A stretch of 64,000 nt of DNA from assembly GCF_029784165.1 (NCBI RefSeq), contig NC_073695.1, positions 202,263,136 to 202,327,135 of the forward strand. The letters run 5' to 3'. Below are positions 25,062 to 37,195 of this stretch, one piece after another. The stretch's first letter is position 1, and the number at the start of each line of letters is the position of its first letter. The translations under genes were made by a program, and so were the position numbers. The notes under the pieces are model-generated. The model made no database searches. It had not been told where the DNA came from and saw nothing but the letters and a program-made list of their open reading frames with translations. Source of the DNA: Wyeomyia smithii. Taxonomy: Eukaryota > Arthropoda > Insecta > Diptera > Culicidae.

Positions 25062-25974
25062 TGTGACTTATTAGTGGGGGTTACCCTACACACTAATATC
25101 ACCAACTGCAGAAGGCAGTTGGCTACTTTTCGGGTTGCTTTATTTTGCCCGGCAGACCCTATTTTGCAGGGCGGCGTGTACCTCTATCGGACTTTCGGAT
25201 CCTTGCTAGAACACTAAGAGGAAAACAAAATAAATAAACCAAAAACTTATTCCTTCCTTCCTCTAGCTGTTGATGGTGGCAGCACTTCTGGGGTTGTTGT
25301 TGTCCAAGCTGCTCCGGCAGGTCAGACAGCGGCAATAACCATCCACTTCTGCTTCAACGGTCCTCAGCGGGGTGGTGTCTTCTCTGCTCCTTTACACTTA
25401 GCCGGGGGTAGCTAATCGCTTTGCTCTCCCTGCCCGGCGAGCAAACAACCTTCACTGGACTTGGCAGTGGAACAACCTTCACTGCAAACAACACAAAAAC
25501 GGAACACCAACTGCAAAAAAATACAGTTAAAACCGCGCACAAAAATGAACCAAAACAAAACGCGACGTGTGTCCCGTACCGAGATTGAGGCTAAACTGAA
25601 TTCATTCCCGCGATGGCTGTCTATGTTGCCGACCACAACAAACCCGCCGTGACGTCTTAGTCAGCACTCAGCACACCACTTTTCCGCAGCTAGAGGGAAA
25701 CTCCGGCCTATCTAACCCTAAACATCGATTCACAAATACAATAAAAAAATTATCGACTCTACTAAACGCGACAATATCGTTCACAAACGAAGAAACGAAC
25801 GAATTTAAACGAATTTACGTGAACGATATTCAGCGCAAGTGGTGAGAACTGTCATAATAAATACACGCTGCTGCGGGAGTGTCCAAATGCGGGTAATTTT
25901 CACATATACACTCTCTCGCAGCAATACCCAAAATGAGGGTTACTTTTACGCGTACACGCTCTAGTGGCGTTACA
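25062..25974 (-). repeat. possible solo LTR
   Basis: Read on the minus strand the segment starts TGTAACGCCACTAGAGCG and ends TAATAAGTCACA, giving TG...CA ends and about 0.9 kb without a coding frame. This fits a solo LTR. Against it, the adjacent 5 bases do not form a target duplication and no internal retrotransposon region is near. The alternative is unrelated unique DNA. Confidence 0.25.
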
Positions 25975-26159
25975 CAAAATTAGGTAAATTTTCCACTCGA
26001 TGCTAAAATTGCAACCGCACAGGTTACAGACTCATATTGCTTGTGTTCTTGCATCTTCTCGTTAATATGCTCCATTTTTGACACGGCCTTTGCTGTATGG
26101 AGCTCGTGTTTACAAACTTGGAAATCCTGAATAGAAGGTGTACAACATAGTGTGGGCTA

Positions 26160-26355
26160 AACTAAACCATAGTGTAACACCTGTCAGATTAACTAAATTT
26201 CTCCTAACCTAATCAAAATCAATGAATGTTTGTGATGCATATTGCTGGATAAGATATATCCCGATGGAAGTTTTCTGCAAATCCCTCGAGTTTTCGCATA
26301 AATTTAGTTAACTGATGAGTGATCCATTATAGGGAAGGTCCAGTAGAGGTTAACT
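26160..26355. repeat. isolated decayed copy of the TA-flanked MITE
   Basis: Carries the CCTGTCAGATTAACTAAATTT arm, the GGATAAGATATATCCCGATGG core and the reverse arm ATAAATTTAGTTAACTGATG, as in the cluster at 22893-24960, with more substitutions. Confidence 0.6.
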
Positions 26356-27784
26356 TATAAAAGTAAGTATAGTATGAAAATAGCAGCCATGCAAAATAAA
26401 TATTAGGTCGGTGGAAACAATGTTCATTTACCGAATCTAGTAGATGTTCCCAATATATTACCAATCCTACCCTAGAAGATGTTACTGAGATTTTCGAAGG
26501 GAGTTGGAATCGCTCTATTATTTTTAACTTAATTGATCAATACAGCCAAAAAAGCGCTATAAAACTTTGATATAGCCAGTTTTGTTACACTACCGAGGCT
26601 ACCTAGTGCACTTTATGTGGCTATATGATAGACAGAATATCGTTTTTCGAGAACGACAGTGTGAGTGTGATATCATTTCCCCAACGTAGATTCAAGCGCA
26701 TTTTGGATGGATCTGCATCTCTTTTGACGGGAATAAGCGATGGAGAATAGACGCTAAAATAAATTGGGCCGTCGTGACACATAGATTAATAAGATATATC
26801 CTAAGACAGTTTCCTTGGTCTAACCCAGTTAACCTATAATCATGTGAAAAAAATGCAAGCTGTTGAATATCGACACTTTGGTCTAAAAGAGGAGCGCTTC
26901 AAAAGCTGTGTTCGTCGCTAAACTATTCAACGTTGAGAATGTTAGCTCCAGGCCTCGTAGATATCAAAACTTTTGAAAACTGTGTTCCATCGTACATACT
27001 ATGGAAAACATGAACCAGTTCAAGCGATGTGCTTTATGTTCAATAATGGTTCGAATTTGTTCAATTTTTCTTCCTTACTAGCGCAACAGATTTCTTAGAA
27101 ATAATGTCTCAGATTAGTTGTAATTAATGTGTCATTATTATTGTTATTTTTTATTGTTTCCACCAGAATTTTGAATGCAATCTGTATTGTAAACTCTGTA
27201 ACACCACACCTTACAATGAGTTTTTATGTTGATTTGAGAATGGATATGATGTTGTAAGCTCGAGTTGGTTTTACCATTAATAACTTCATTGAACTTATGT
27301 TAGCTATAAATAACTAATAATAATTATAAAAAAAATAATAATATGATACAATATATACTACGCAAAAAAGTGTACATCAAGTACAACAAACGCAAGAAAG
27401 TTTTTTTATTAATTTTTATTTGAAAAAAAAAACACTTAGATCAGTAATTGTTCAATACAAAACCCATTCTCAAATTTTTAAAAAGAAAAGCTGTTGTGTG
27501 CTCTCTATTTTTGAATCAATGATTTTTTTCTAAATTGTTTATGAAATTTTCAAATTGTTTTTTTTTCTATTTGGGGAGTATGAATCAAATCACACAATTA
27601 GTTGTCATAAGAGAAACCATTCTAATGCAATGTCAAGTCAGCGCTATTAAACGCTAGTGCGAACAATTGATAGAACCACACGAAGCGTCTCCCGCTAGTT
27701 AGTAACCGACAGTAACGGCCATTGAACGGTGGAGGTGAACGAAAGTGGAAGTGTTTTGCTGGTAATTCGCGAATCATTTTGAAT
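26356..27784. other. DNA upstream of SLC6 gene 2
   Basis: AT-rich; no gene or repeat recognised. The promoter and 5' UTR of gene 2 should lie at its right end. The stretch from about 27690 to 27784 is less AT-rich and reads as a plausible 5' UTR, but no clear TATA box was seen. Confidence 0.4.
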
Positions 27785-30700
27785 ATGAGCCTGCAAAATT
27801 CAGTAACCGTTGAACCAGTGGTCAAAAGTAGTGAGAAATTAGGTGATGCGACAACTACCGTAGCGATCGATTCCGGTGTAAAGAACGTACAGTTAAATGG
27901 GATTAAGGTATAGTGGTGTTTTGATTCTGAATGCTAGTTTTAAGCAGTGAATATTTCATTAGTAGGTATACCAATTATATCGTATCTGAAAACAAACGAA
28001 AATCTCATGAATTTTTATGATTATTGACTGAACAATGATGCAACGTATTTTCTAAAAGAAAAACCTCAGCGAGAAAACAGTGACGAATTTTTCAGGAGTA
28101 CAAATAAATAAGAAAGATAACTACATTTCCTTTTAAGAACAAATTATTTGCAAAGTGTTTTGTTATGCCAACAGAGCAAATCTCACCGGTGACAAACTGG
28201 TGCAAATCAACTACAAACTCATAAGAAGCGACACTCTCTCACAATAAGGGGTTTCATTATTATCGTACAAGCATGGGTTGGAGAGTCTCAAAATGCCATC
28301 ATTGATTTGTAACTGTTAAAAATAATTAGGATTAACAACACATCCGTTTAAAGCGTTGTAATCAGTCCGGTCATCAAAATAGCGCTTTCTAATAACTCGC
28401 CAATTTATGTTCTCAGATTTCGGACCGGACCACGGAACGGAGTCAGATGACGTTCTTATTTTTGGCTGGAACCCAAACTGAGGTTTTCGCCCGATATCGA
28501 TTACCATATGAAAAAGTATATTTCAAGTTCATGATTTTTATAACAAAATGATGTTAACATTCAAATATTCGAAAACTCGTTCCTAGGATTTTTTAAACTG
28601 TTTGGAAGGAAGCTTTGCTGATGCTATGGTACTAACTCAAAATGAGTACATTGATGTAAGAAGCACTCATTAAACTTTCACTTTAAAAACACTTAAAACA
28701 ATAGTCTCTCAAGTGTTTACTTCAATTGCCGACGAGTGCGTTTGATATATCTAAGATAATAACTTCGAGAAAAGTTTATTTATTCTGTTACGTCAACTGA
28801 CGTAAAACCAATCAAACGTTATCGAACGACTTGCGTACTACGGTAGTAATCCCGATAAAAAGTACAAGTGACACTAGCTTACGTTTATGTTCTTTGAAGA
28901 GCCGCCAATTGTAACGTTGGCCGGCGCCAGACCTTACAACCACTTAAATGAACGGCCAGAGCAGAGTGGACTGCGGGTGTAAAGTGTCAAATGAATGGCT
29001 TGCAGACAATTCATTCAAAACGACGAACGACCGGTTCGATTGAATGAAGCACGCGCCCAGGCTCGTGTCGTCCCCTTGTGGTACTTTCTTCGACCAATCA
29101 AGAAACTCAATGAACTGATTGTACAATTTTTTAATCTTTTGCAGAGCATCAGCAGTCAGGGAGGTGTACTCGGGGAAATTTCGACGGATGATTGCAAACG
29201 TGAAAAATGGAGCACTAGCATAGAGTTTCTGTTGTCCTGTGTGGCGCTTTCGGTTGGGTTCGGTAATGTTTGGCGGTTCCCTTACACGGCACTCCAGAAT
29301 GGAGGAGGCGCGTTCCTGATACCGTACTTGATTGTACTGTTTGTGGTCGGTAGGCCGATTTACTACTTGGAGATGGTTTTCGGTCAGTTTTCCAGCCGAG
29401 GATGTGTGAAAGTGTTTGATGTGTGCCCACTGATGCGCGGTATAGGAGTGGGACAAACCATCACGATGTTCACGATAGTGGGCTACTATGCGGCTGTGCT
29501 TGCCCTTCTTTTCGTTAACAGTTTCAAGCAACATTTTCAAGCAACAGTTTCAAGCAACATTTACCGGTAATTTTTTCCCTCAGCTTATGACAAAAATAAT
29601 AGAACTGTCACTATCAAGTTATTCTAAATAAGCTATTTGACGTTTTTGGAATTAAAATAATAAGAAATTGCTCTACAACAGTAGTGGGTGAGAGTAAAAA
29701 GTAAAAGTAAAAAGAAAAAATTAAGTAAAAAGTAAAAAGTAAAAAGGTAAAAAGCAAAAAGTAAAAAGCAAAAGGTAAAAAGTAAAAAGTGAAAAGTAAA
29801 ATGTAAAAAGTAAAATATAAAATGTAAAAAGTAAAAAGTAAAAAGTAAAAAGTGAAAAGTAAAAAGTAAAAAGTAAAAAGGAAAAAGGAAAAAGTTACAA
29901 GTAAAAAGTAAAAAGTAAAAAGTAAAAAGTAAAAAGTAAAAAGTAAAAAGTAAATAGTAAAAAGTAAAAAGAAAAAAGTAAAAAGTAAAAAGTAAAAAGT
30001 AAAAAGTAAAAAGAAAAAAGTAAAAAGTAAAAAGTAAAAAGTAAAAAGTAAAAAGTAAAAAGTAAAAAGTAAAAAGTAAAAAGTAAAAAGTAAAAAGTAA
30101 AAAGTAAAAAGTAAAAAGTAAAAAGTAAAAAGTAAAAAGTAAAAAGTAACAAGTAAAAAGTAAAAAGTAAAAAGTAAAAAGTAAAAAGTAAAAAGTAAAA
30201 AGTAAAAAGTAAAAAGTAAAAAGTAAAAAGTAAAAAGTAAAAAGTAAAAAGTAAAAAGTAAAAAGTAAAAAGTAAAAAATAAAAAGTAAAAAATAAAAAG
30301 TAAAAAGTAAAAAGTAAAAAGTAAAAAGTAAAAAGTAAAAAGTAAAAAGTGAAAAGTAAAAAGTAAAAAGTAAAAAGTAAAAAGTAAAAAGTAAAAAGTA
30401 AAAAGTAAAAAGTAAAAAGTAAAAAGTAAAAAGTAAAGAGTAAAAAGTAAAAAGTAAAAAGTAAAAAGTAAAAAGTAAAAAGTAAAAAGTGAAAAGTAAA
30501 AAGTAAAAAGTAAAAAGTAAAAAGTAAAAAGTAAAAAGTAAAAAGTAAAAAGTAAAAAGTAAAAAGTAAAAAGTAAAAAGTAAAAAGTAAAAAGTAAAAA
30601 GTAAAAAGTAAAAAGTAAAAAGTAAAAAGTAAAAAGTAAAAAGTAAAAAGTGAAAAGTAAAAAGTAAAAAGTAAAAAGTAAAAAGTAAAAAGTAAAAAGT

Positions 30701-33700
30701 AAAAAGTAAAATGTAAAAAGTAAAAAGTAAAAAGTAAAAAGTAAAAAGTAAAGAGTAAAAAGTAAAAAGTAAAAAGTAAAAAGTAAAAAGTAAAAAGTAA
30801 AAAGTGAAAAGTAAAAAGTAAAAAGTAAAAAGTAAAAAGTAAAAAGTAAAAAGTAAAAAGTAAAGAGTAAAAAGTAAAAAGTAAAAAGTAAAAAGTAAAA
30901 AGTAAAAAGTAAAAAGTAAAAAGTAAAAAGTAAAAAGTAAAAAGTAAAGAGTAAAAAGTAAAAAGTAAAAAGTAAAAAGTAAAAAGTAAAAAGTAAAAAG
31001 TAAAAAGTAAAAAGTAAAAAGTAAAAAGTAAAAAGTAAAAAGTAAAAAGTAAAAAGTGAAAAGTAAAAAGTAAAAAGTAAAAAGTAAAAAGTAAAAAGTA
31101 AGAAGTAAAAAGTAAGAAGTAAAAAGTAAAAAGTAAAAAGTAAAAAGTAAAAAGTAAAAAGTAAAAAGTAAAAAGTAAAAAGTAAAAAGTAAAAAGTAAA
31201 AAGTAAACAGTAAAAAGTAAAAAGTAAAAAGTAAAAAGTAAAAAGTAAAAAGTAAAAAGTAAAAAGCAAAAAGTAAAAAGTAAAAAGTAAAAGGTAAAAA
31301 GTAAAAGGTAAAAAGTGAAAAGTAAAAAGTAAAAAGTAAAAAGTAAAAAGTAAAAAGTAAAAAGTAAAAAGTAAAAAGTAAAAAGTAAAAAGTAAAAAGT
31401 AAAAAGTAAAAAGTAAAAAGTAAAAAGTAAAAAGTAAAAAGTAAAATGTAAAAAGTAAAAAGTAAAAAGTAAAAAGTAAAAAGTAAAACGTAAAAAGTAA
31501 AAAGTAAAAAGTAAAAAGTAAAAAGTAAAAGGTAAAAAGTAAAAAGTAAAAAGTAAAAAGTAAAAAGTAAAAAGTAAAAAGTAAAAAGTAAAAAGTAAAA
31601 AGTAAAACAAGAGAAAGAGGTAAAAGAGTAAAAAGAGTAGAACGATTAAAAAGAGTTATTTTTGAAAAAAGTGTCAAAACAGTAAAAATAATAGAGAGTA
31701 TAAATAGTATAAGAAACTAAAAGTAAAAGGCGTATAAAGAGTAAAATTAGTAATAAGAGCAAAAGGAGAGGGAAGAGTGAAAATAGGAGCAAATTAAAAG
31801 AGTGAAAAAGTGAAACAAGTGAAAAGTGTTATAAGAATAAAAGAAGTAAAAGAAGTGAAATTAATAAAACCTGCGAAAGGAGTACAAAGGAGTAAATGGA
31901 GTAAAAAAAGAGATAAAAGCAAAAAACAGTAGACTGAACCAAAACTGAAAGAACAGTAAATATAGTAGAGAGATTAAAAAGAGCATAATAAGTAAAGAGA
32001 GTAAACAATGCAAAAAGAGTAAAGAGAGTAAAAAAAGTGAACTGATTTAGAAGAGAAAACGAGTAAAGCGAGTAAAAATGAACTAAGTAAACGAGTAAAA
32101 GAAGTAACAAGAGTAAACAAGAATAGAAACAGGAGTAAAGAGTGTGAACAGAGTAAAAAGAGTAAATTGGGAGAGTGAAGACATTGAAAAAGGTAAAAAG
32201 ATTAAAAAGAGTGAAACGAGTGAGAAGAGTAAAAAAAAGTGTAACGAGTCAAATGATTAAAAAAATAAACAAGAGTAAAACAGAGTAAAAAGTGTATATG
32301 TAATAAAAAGATAAATAAAATAAGAAGAATCAAAACAATAAAAAAAGTAAAAAGAGTAGAAAGAGTAGAAAGAATTAAAGAGCACAAAAAGCAAAACGAG
32401 TAAAAACGGTAAAGAAAGCAAAAAGAGGTAAAAAAAGTATAGAGAGTAAAAAGAGTTAGAAGAGAAAAAGAGTAAAAACATAAACAAAGTAAAAGAGTAA
32501 AAGAAGTATAAATTGTAGAAAGTATAGACACATTGATAAGAGTAAAGAGAGTGAATAAAGTAAAATGAATAGATAGTGTCAAAAGAATAATATAGATAAC
32601 GAGAGTGAAAAGAGTAAACAAGAGAGAAAGATTAAACAGCGTACAAAGACTATTACGCGTTAGAGGAGTGAAAACAGAAAACAGGGTAAAGAGACTAGAG
32701 GCGGTTTAAAGAGTTGAAAGAGTAAGAACAGAAAAAAACAGAAAAATAGAGTAAAAGAAGTAAAGGAGAAGGAGGTGTAAAAAGAGCAGAAAGACTAGAA
32801 ACAATAATAGGAGTAAAGGGACTGAATAGAGTAAAAAGAGTAAAATAAGTAGATAGAGTGAAGAGAGCAAAATGGAAGAGTGAAAAGAGTAAAAAAAGTA
32901 AAAGATTAAAAGGGGTGCAAAGAGTAAAACGAGTGAGGAAAGTAAAAAAATAAGCCGAGTATAACAAGTAAAATGAGTTAAGATAAACGAGAGTTAAACG
33001 AGTAATGAGAGTAAATTGAGTAAAGAGAGAGAGAAAAAAAAGGAAAAGGAGTGAGAAAAGTGAATAGAGTGAAAAGAGTGAAAAGATTAGTAAGAGTAGC
33101 AAGAGTACAATCAGTAAACAGGGTAAAAGGAGCAAAGAGTGTAAACAGAGTAGAATAGAATAGAGAAGGAATACAATAAAAAGAATAGTGAGAGTGGAAT
33201 TAGTAAAAAGAAAAACAAAAGACAAAATAAGTAAAAAGAGAAAAATTGGTAAAGAGACAAAAGGGAAAAAGCCTAACAACAGTAAAAAGAGTAGAACGAG
33301 TATAAAGAGTATAAAAAAAGAGTAGAGAGCAATAAGAGTAAATCGTGTAGATAGAGTTAAAAGAGTACAAAAAGCCAAAAGAGAATGAGGAATAGAACGA
33401 GTAAACGAGATTATGTAGAGTAAAAATAGAGAAAACAAATTAGAAGCCTGAAAAAGTTCAATGAGTGAAATGAATAAAAGACGTAAAAAGAGTTAAAAGA
33501 GTAAAATAGTACAAACAGTGATATAGTAAAAAAGTTAAATGGGTGAATAGGTAAAATGAATAAAACTAAGAAAATAAATAAAAATATTGAAATGAGTGAA
33601 ATTAAAAATAAATATTGGAGAAGTATAAAGTGTAAGTGTGTAGAGAATAAAACGAGTATGAATAGTGAAAAGAATAAGGAGAGAAATTATAATAAAAAAG

Positions 33701-35602
33701 TGAAAAAAAAAACAAAAAGAAATAGATTAGCGAAATTGGAAAACTATTCAAAATAGTAAACTGAGAAAACAAAATAAGAAGAGTAAATAGTGTAGCGAGG
33801 ACAAACAGAGTGAATAAAATTAATAGAAATAAAGAGTAAAAGGAATTAAAAGAGTAAGAAATTAAAATGGGTAAAGTAAGCAAAAAAAAGTAAAAATATA
33901 AAACGAGCATCCGAGTGAAAAGAATAAAAAAAGTAAAAAGATTGAAGTGAGTAGAAACAGGAGAAAGAGTAAAAGTTGTTAAAAGAGTAAAAAGAGTAAA
34001 ATAAGTTAAAAAGTTAAATAAGCAAAAAAAGTAAAAAGAATAAAAGAAGTAAAAATATTAAAATGAGTAAAATTTAAAAAAAGATTTCAAATAGCGAAAA
34101 GAGTAAAACGGGCAAAAATGGGAAAAATATATAGTAAATGTAAAGAGTGAAGAGTAAGGAGTGAGAAATATGAACTTTGATCTCAATAAACCGAAAATGT
34201 GATGTGGTAATTAATTAGGGTATCGAACGTCTTCGTCAGTGGTTTTCTTCGGCCCTCTTTTGCATAAGATTGTTGCAAAAAAAACTGCCGAAGACGTTCT
34301 ATACTCTAGTAACGCAAAAAAAAATTTTTTTAATGTAATTTGATCAATTTCTTAATATAAGTTCTCCAACAAGTTTCATTTGTTTTTGTGTTAGTAGCTT
34401 AAGCATTTACGATTAATATTAGTAAAAAGTCCAATCACAAATGGTAACTTCTCAACACTGTTAGAAATTTGTAATTTCAATTGTTAGGATTTGTTTGCTT
34501 TCGCAATTAGGACACGTTTCATTTGCTTGTAACATTTTCAAACCTTCCTGTATCTTTTTCTCAATTCATTTTAAACATTCAATTCATTTTTAAATTCGCA
34601 GCGATGCCACCATCATATCCATCCTGGACACTCTTACTTCGATAATCTCCGGCGTGATTGTGTTCGGTGTGGTCGGAAACCTAGCACACGTTACACACCG
34701 GGATGTGCCCCAGGTGATGAAGTCCGGACCGCAGCTTACCTTCATCACCTACCCGGATGCGATCGCCAAGATGGATTTCGCGCCGAACTTTTTTGCGGTG
34801 ATGTTTTTCCTAATGTTCATCCTGCTGGGCCTGGGCAGCAACACCGGCATCGTGACCACCATCCTGACATCGGTCCGCGATAGGTATCCCCAGGTGACAA
34901 CATGGAAAGCGGTGTTAGTCATATCGGTCGGCGGGTTTTGTAGTGGTTTGGTTTATATTACGCCGGTAAGTTGGGGGTGTAATTATTAGAAGTGATTTTA
35001 TTTTACGATTATTACCTTGCAGGGCGGATTGACGATGCTTGATTTGATAGATTACTATGGAGTTACGTTCGCTACGCTTACCCTGGTGATCTTGGAATTA
35101 GTCACGTTCTGCTGGATTTACGGAGTCAACCGAATCTGTTTTGATATTCAGTTCATGCTGGGTATTAAAACGGGAATCTTTTGGAAAATTTGCTGGACTT
35201 TCCTAACCTTACTCGTGGTTGGAACTATTTTTATACTAGAAGTAAGCAGATACCAGCTGAAAGAGGTTCCGTTGGGATTCAATGGCAAGTGCCTGCCACT
35301 GGTATATTATGAGAAACTGATTTTCAATAATGTTTTCTGCACGTACATCAGTGTTCGGTTGGTGTCTCTACTCATTTACAGTGCTGCAAGTTCTTGGTTG
35401 GGCTGCGTATGCGATGTGGAAGCGACCGGAGCGTCGAATTGTCCGTAAATTTATTCTCGCTGCTGAACCCACCGAGGATTGGGGTCCCGAAAGCGCGACA
35501 CTGAAAAACGACTATGAAATGGCTCTCCGTCGATGCGAAGATTCCACCGGCTTAGATAGTAAGGCTATAATTACTAGACTTTTTAAAAAGTTTCACAAAT
35601 AA
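27785..35602 (+). CDS. SLC6 nutrient amino acid transporter paralogue lacking TM4-TM6, gene 2
   Basis: Exons are 27785-27907 (starts MSLQNSVTVEP), 29145-29566, 34602-34965, 35023-35284 and 35352-35602. The total is 1422 nt, 473 residues in one frame. TM1-TM3 are present (SVGFGNVWRFPYTALQNGGG). The second exon then jumps from YYAAVLALLF to SSNIYR, which aligns with the end of the TM6 exon of genes 1 and 3. About 155 residues covering extracellular loop 2, TM4, TM5 and TM6 are gone, and three 13-bp repeats mark the junction. Losing three membrane segments would invert TM7-TM12, and the substrate-binding TM6 is absent, so transport is unlikely. Downstream exons look intact (YPDAIAK, GLGSNTGIVTT, WIYGVNRIC). 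The last intron uses a GC donor. It may be a young pseudogene, a polymorphic allele, or a protein with another role. Confidence 0.75.
29520..29559 (+). repeat. three 13-bp tandem repeats at the gene 2 deletion junction
   Basis: Three consecutive units of (A)GTTTCAAGCAACA, TTTTCAAGCAACA and GTTTCAAGCAACA lie exactly where SLC6 gene 2 passes from TM3 coding sequence to the end of the TM6 exon. The unit looks derived from the sequence coding for the conserved NNFSNNVY segment, so it probably arose with the deletion by slippage or filler synthesis. Confidence 0.8.
29690..31606. repeat. heptanucleotide satellite (GTAAAAA)n
   Basis: Nearly 1.9 kb of tandem 7-mers GTAAAAA with scattered single-base variants (GTGAAAA, GTAAAGA, GTAAAAT). 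Since 7 is not a multiple of 3, the minus strand translates in long open frames as a seven-residue repeat LLFTFYF; these are artefacts. It occupies the large intron of SLC6 gene 2, so the nascent transcript carries a long purine-rich run. Confidence 0.95.
31607..34160. repeat. degenerate AG-rich satellite flank
   Basis: About 2.5 kb of irregular AGTAAAAAGAGTAAAA-like units, still strongly biased to A and G on the plus strand. It appears to be a decayed extension of the heptamer array. Open frames on the minus strand (Phe, Leu and Ser rich) are by-products. The array ends about 440 bp before the next exon of gene 2. A short inverted repeat, GAACGTCTTCG with CGAAGACGTTC, lies in that gap at about 34226-34300. 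Confidence 0.85.
35285..35351 (+). other. GC-AG intron of SLC6 gene 2
   Basis: The exon ends AATG, followed by GCAAGTGCC; the acceptor is ACATCAG. Splicing here joins GFN to VFGWCLYSF, matching YNVLGWC of gene 3 and YNIIGWC of gene 1 at the same position and phase. Genes 1 and 3 use GT at this site. Confidence 0.75.
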
Positions 35603-35634
35603 ATTTCCATTCATTTACAATAAACATTGTAGTG
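35598..35634 (+). terminator. AATAAA polyadenylation signals, gene 2
   Basis: One AATAAA at 35598-35603 overlaps the TAA stop, and a second at 35629-35634 lies just after it. The second is the likelier 3' end signal; the 3' UTR would be very short. Confidence 0.45.
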
Positions 35635-35639
35635 AAAAG

Positions 35640-37195
35640 AAATCTTCATCTTAGTTAGTTTATATCTCATGTCATACAATTTTCAAGAGTTCCATCAATC
35701 CGAAATCAACAAAGGCCGCAACAAATTAATAGTACCGAGATCATACGCAAGGTTTGTTGCCCGTAGATATTACTATTGACAGTGAGCTTTGTGTCAGCAG
35801 TGTCGCCTTATCAGGAACGGGTTGAGTAGCTGAGGGTTTTTCTGTCGAACGCTCCAAACCAGATGCGATTCGTTATTCAGCTCCTTCGCCACAACTGGTA
35901 AGCAAGATTGCATCGCGCCAAGAGCAAACACCAGCCAGTCATAACAGTTTCTTACCAGGTATTCATGTGTTCAGACGACGTTTGTATTATTGCACTCTGG
36001 AGAGATTTGATTATTTCCTCATCACATTCAAGTGGACGTAGCAATTAGTGACATGCATGACCAATCCTACATCGGGGAATCCCAGGACAACCTTGACATC
36101 AGCAAAAGTAGTTCGGTAAGTATAGTTCGCATAATTCCGATGGCGAAACGGTTTTTTTTGGTTCAAAAAGTGGAGTTCAGTGACACTATGCTCTAAGGCA
36201 GCGCAGATTATACATTTGCCAAAATATTTTAGTTCCAACGCCGAATTTTTAGCAAGCTTCCATCTTAAGTTGCTTTCCTCCACAAATTCTGTCGGAGATC
36301 GTAAAGGTAACTAGCTCACGGCTTTTACCGGTCTTTCGAAACCTGAATCGCCACGGGAAATCCCCGCGAAAGTGAAAAAGCCTGCCGAGACGGTTGTATC
36401 GATGGATCGGGGAAGCACGTGACTTTTGCGGGTGATTTTTGCTAGATTTGCAATTCTCGCTGAGGTGCTTCGCGTACGATCTGCGTGTTGTTTTTTTAAC
36501 GATCAATTAAACGGAGTAGTTATGCAAATAGCTTTATGACTAACGCGAGTTTATCGGTTACTGTTTCTTGAATAAATGTTGGAATCTAGGCTATCGATAT
36601 GAATCGATATGCTATCGAATATTAGATTATGGTTATAAATGGATCGAAACTAAGAAAATTCGATGACATGAATCAGGTAGATACATCTAGATTTACCGTG
36701 AGAATAGAACGAGTTTAAATTTTTTTTTAAAGATTGGTTTACGTCCTCTAAGTATATTTTTATTGCCGGTGACGTAAATATTTCAATTAACCAGCAGAGT
36801 AATAATGCACATAGTAAAATTGATTAGAATTGCACTATAACTCAATAATTAACTACGAAGTTTATTATAACTTTATTTTTCTGAGAACCGCTAACATGGA
36901 AGGGATCACAATCTTAATATCTTGACTTGATCCAAGTAAAAAAAGAGGCTTTCATAATCTATCACGTAATTGCATAAAAGCTAACTAAGAAACATTTTTT
37001 GGTATCATTACAAGACAAAATATATATTACAAGAAAAATATAAAAACGGATTTCATCCTGGTATTTTCAAAGTTGCCAGAATTGAATCTCTAAAAAGCTT
37101 TAATAAGAACTTAAAAAATGTTCATAAAGCTTCATAGTGATTTTTTCGAAGTCCGTCTAAAAATCAATTTGGGCAATAGAGGGTTAAGATTGGAT
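35640..37195. other. intergenic DNA
   Basis: No gene recognised. Short open frames in 36000-36510 lack family resemblance. Confidence 0.4.

Noticed and set aside
28944..29540. Minus-strand frame of 198 codons
   Set aside because: It overlaps the SLC6 gene 2 exon on the other strand, which has clear transporter motifs and splice sites.
29690..31606. The heptamer as a telomere-like repeat
   Set aside because: It lies within an intron between recognised exons and does not match the insect TTAGG repeat.
29614..31677. Minus-strand open frames of 687 and 571 codons
   Set aside because: They translate the GTAAAAA heptamer into a seven-residue repeat. The period, not selection, keeps the frames open; two overlapping frames show the same repeat.
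31829..33910. Hydrophobic Phe/Leu/Ser-rich minus-strand frames as membrane proteins
   Set aside because: They lie in the decayed AG-rich satellite; the composition follows from the repeat, and no family motif is present.
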